Below are positions 42,268 through 43,118 of a stretch of DNA of 43,118 nt, piece after piece (the first letter of the stretch is position 1; each line of letters starts with the position of its first letter). This DNA comes from Bacteroidales bacterium. Its GTDB lineage: Bacteria; Bacteroidota; Bacteroidia; Bacteroidales; UBA932. Both the position numbers and the translations under genes were made by a program. The stretch covers positions 1 to 43,118 of the forward strand of contig JAFQHE010000064.1 in assembly GCA_017398125.1 (NCBI GenBank). Direction: 5' to 3'. The notes below the pieces were generated by a model. It was not told the origin of the DNA and searched no databases. It was given only the letters and a program-made list of their open reading frames with translations.

Positions 42268-43118
42268 ATGTATAGAATTGTTAAAATGTTATTTGTAGTG
42301 CTCTCTATATCAGCACTTTCTTGGTCGTGCTCTTCCAATGTGCAGGAGTATAACCAAAATTATATGTGGTTTGACTGTGAGGCAAATTACAGAACTTTAT
42401 CTACCCCGGATTCAATAAGATACTATATTCAGAAATCTAAAGATATAGGTTTCGACAATGTAGTTGTTGATGTCAAATCAATTATGGGAGAGGTCTTGTA
42501 TGACAGTGAGATTGCTCCATACATGGGAGATTGGGAAGGTGTTGAGAGAGGTCGTGACTACGACATGATGCAATATTTTATCGATTATGGACATGAGATA
42601 GGAGTGAGGGTCTTTGCTTCTCTTAATGTTTTTGCAGGAGGACACAACTTCTTTGACAGGGGAATTATATATGGTGATAAGGCCCATTGGCAGTCTATAT
42701 GCTATGAGAAGGGCGAGCTTGTTCCAATATCATCAATCAAGACAAATTACAATGGTATGATGAACCCTGCGAATCCGGAGGTTCAGGAGTATCAGCTTGC
42801 AATATTGAAAGAGTTTGTTGCAAAATATCCGGATTGCGACGGCCTTATCTTTGACAGAGTCCGTTATGATGGCGTAACAGCTGATTTCAGCGAACTTTCA
42901 AAGGAGCTGTTTGAGAAGTATGCAGGAGTTGAGGTAGAAAATTTCCCTGAGGATATTCTCAGCTGGTATGACGAGGAGGGAAAATTACGTGAGACTTGGG
43001 CTCCTGGAAAGCATGGCAAAAAATGGATTGAGTGGAGAGCAAGTGTAATTCATGATTTTGTGACAAAAGCACACAAGGAACTCAAGGCAATCAATCCTAA
43101 TCTTATTATAGGTGACTA
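42268..43118 (+). CDS. Glycoside hydrolase-like lipoprotein (GHL10/family 10-type), 3' truncated by window
   Basis: The frame is open from the ATG at 42268 to the window end (283 codons). The lipobox is near C21 (SWSC); a second Met at residue 7 could also start. The mature part reads as a TIM-barrel hydrolase: YMWFDCEANYRTLSTPDSI, DNVVVDVKSIMGEVLYDSEI, GVRVFASLNVFAG and the strand YPDCDGLIFDRVRYDG with a possible catalytic acid. It looks like the GHL10/'family 10 glycosylhydrolase' group of Bacteroidota lipoproteins, not true xylanase GH10. It is divergent from the DUF4434 operon, so both sides probably act on one glycan. Confidence 0.8.
   Translation, partial: MYRIVKMLFVVLSISALSWSCSSNVQEYNQNYMWFDCEANYRTLSTPDSIRYYIQKSKDIGFDNVVVDVKSIMGEVLYDSEIAPYMGDWEGVERGRDYDMMQYFIDYGHEIGVRVFASLNVFAGGHNFFDRGIIYGDKAHWQSICYEKGELVPISSIKTNYNGMMNPANPEVQEYQLAILKEFVAKYPDCDGLIFDRVRYDGVTADFSELSKELFEKYAGVEVENFPEDILSWYDEEGKLRETWAPGKHGKKWIEWRASVIHDFVTKAHKELKAINPNLIIGD

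Overview
The window looks like chromosomal DNA from a Bacteroidales bacterium (phylum Bacteroidota). Three things point that way. Many upstream regions carry the Bacteroidota sigma-factor signature, a -7 box TAnnTTTG that is sometimes paired with a -33 TTTG 19 to 21 bases earlier. The proteome is typical: menaquinone enzymes, a 6-bladed beta-propeller lipoprotein, a Rho factor with a long disordered insertion, Bacteroidota-type LptD and many lipoproteins. Translation starts mostly lack strong Shine-Dalgarno motifs. No plasmid, phage, CRISPR array, rRNA or intact transposon is visible. Most of the window is core chromosome.

Region 1 (1-9.9 kb) is bounded by two identical tRNA-Leu(UAG) genes inside a 121-bp perfect direct repeat. 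Between them are a minus-strand operon (bcp-type peroxiredoxin, SDR oxidoreductase, MBL-fold hydrolase), an alkaline phosphatase lipoprotein with msrA, a small membrane protein overlapping an ABC ATPase, a decayed patch holding an Rpn-type nuclease tail and a minus-strand ORF remnant, a BASS transporter with menG and menA, and an orphan lipoprotein.

Region 2 (10-17.8 kb) has an exported flavodoxin, then trigger factor, an unknown exported protein, clpP, clpX, an M20 peptidase and pyrF: protein folding and quality control plus pyrimidine synthesis. Region 3 (17.8-26.7 kb) has the minus-strand run rsfS-ftsH-cdsA-psd (ribosome silencing, membrane proteolysis, phospholipid synthesis), birA, rpe, pepD and dnaA.

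Region 4 (26.9-34.4 kb) is an envelope and RNA block: MCE protein, SPOR-domain amidase, divergent lptD, ridA and rho. The rho leader has an almost ideal promoter followed at once by a hairpin and U-tract. Region 5 (34.6-38.3 kb) has a 6-bladed propeller lipoprotein, a polytopic putative metal transporter with a His-rich loop, and meaB. A phased array of GTTAAC motifs separates the propeller gene from the transporter.

Region 6 (38.4-43.1 kb) is a small carbohydrate locus: DUF4434 protein, sugar-porter MFS and ROK regulator in one operon, divergent from a GHL10-like glycoside hydrolase lipoprotein that runs off the window. The divergent intergenic region holds two palindromes. I found no clearly new multi-gene defence or mobile system. 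The best leads are the SusC/D-less carbohydrate locus with its candidate operators, the GTTAAC array, the rho leader and IDR, and the ABC ATPase paired with a small membrane protein.
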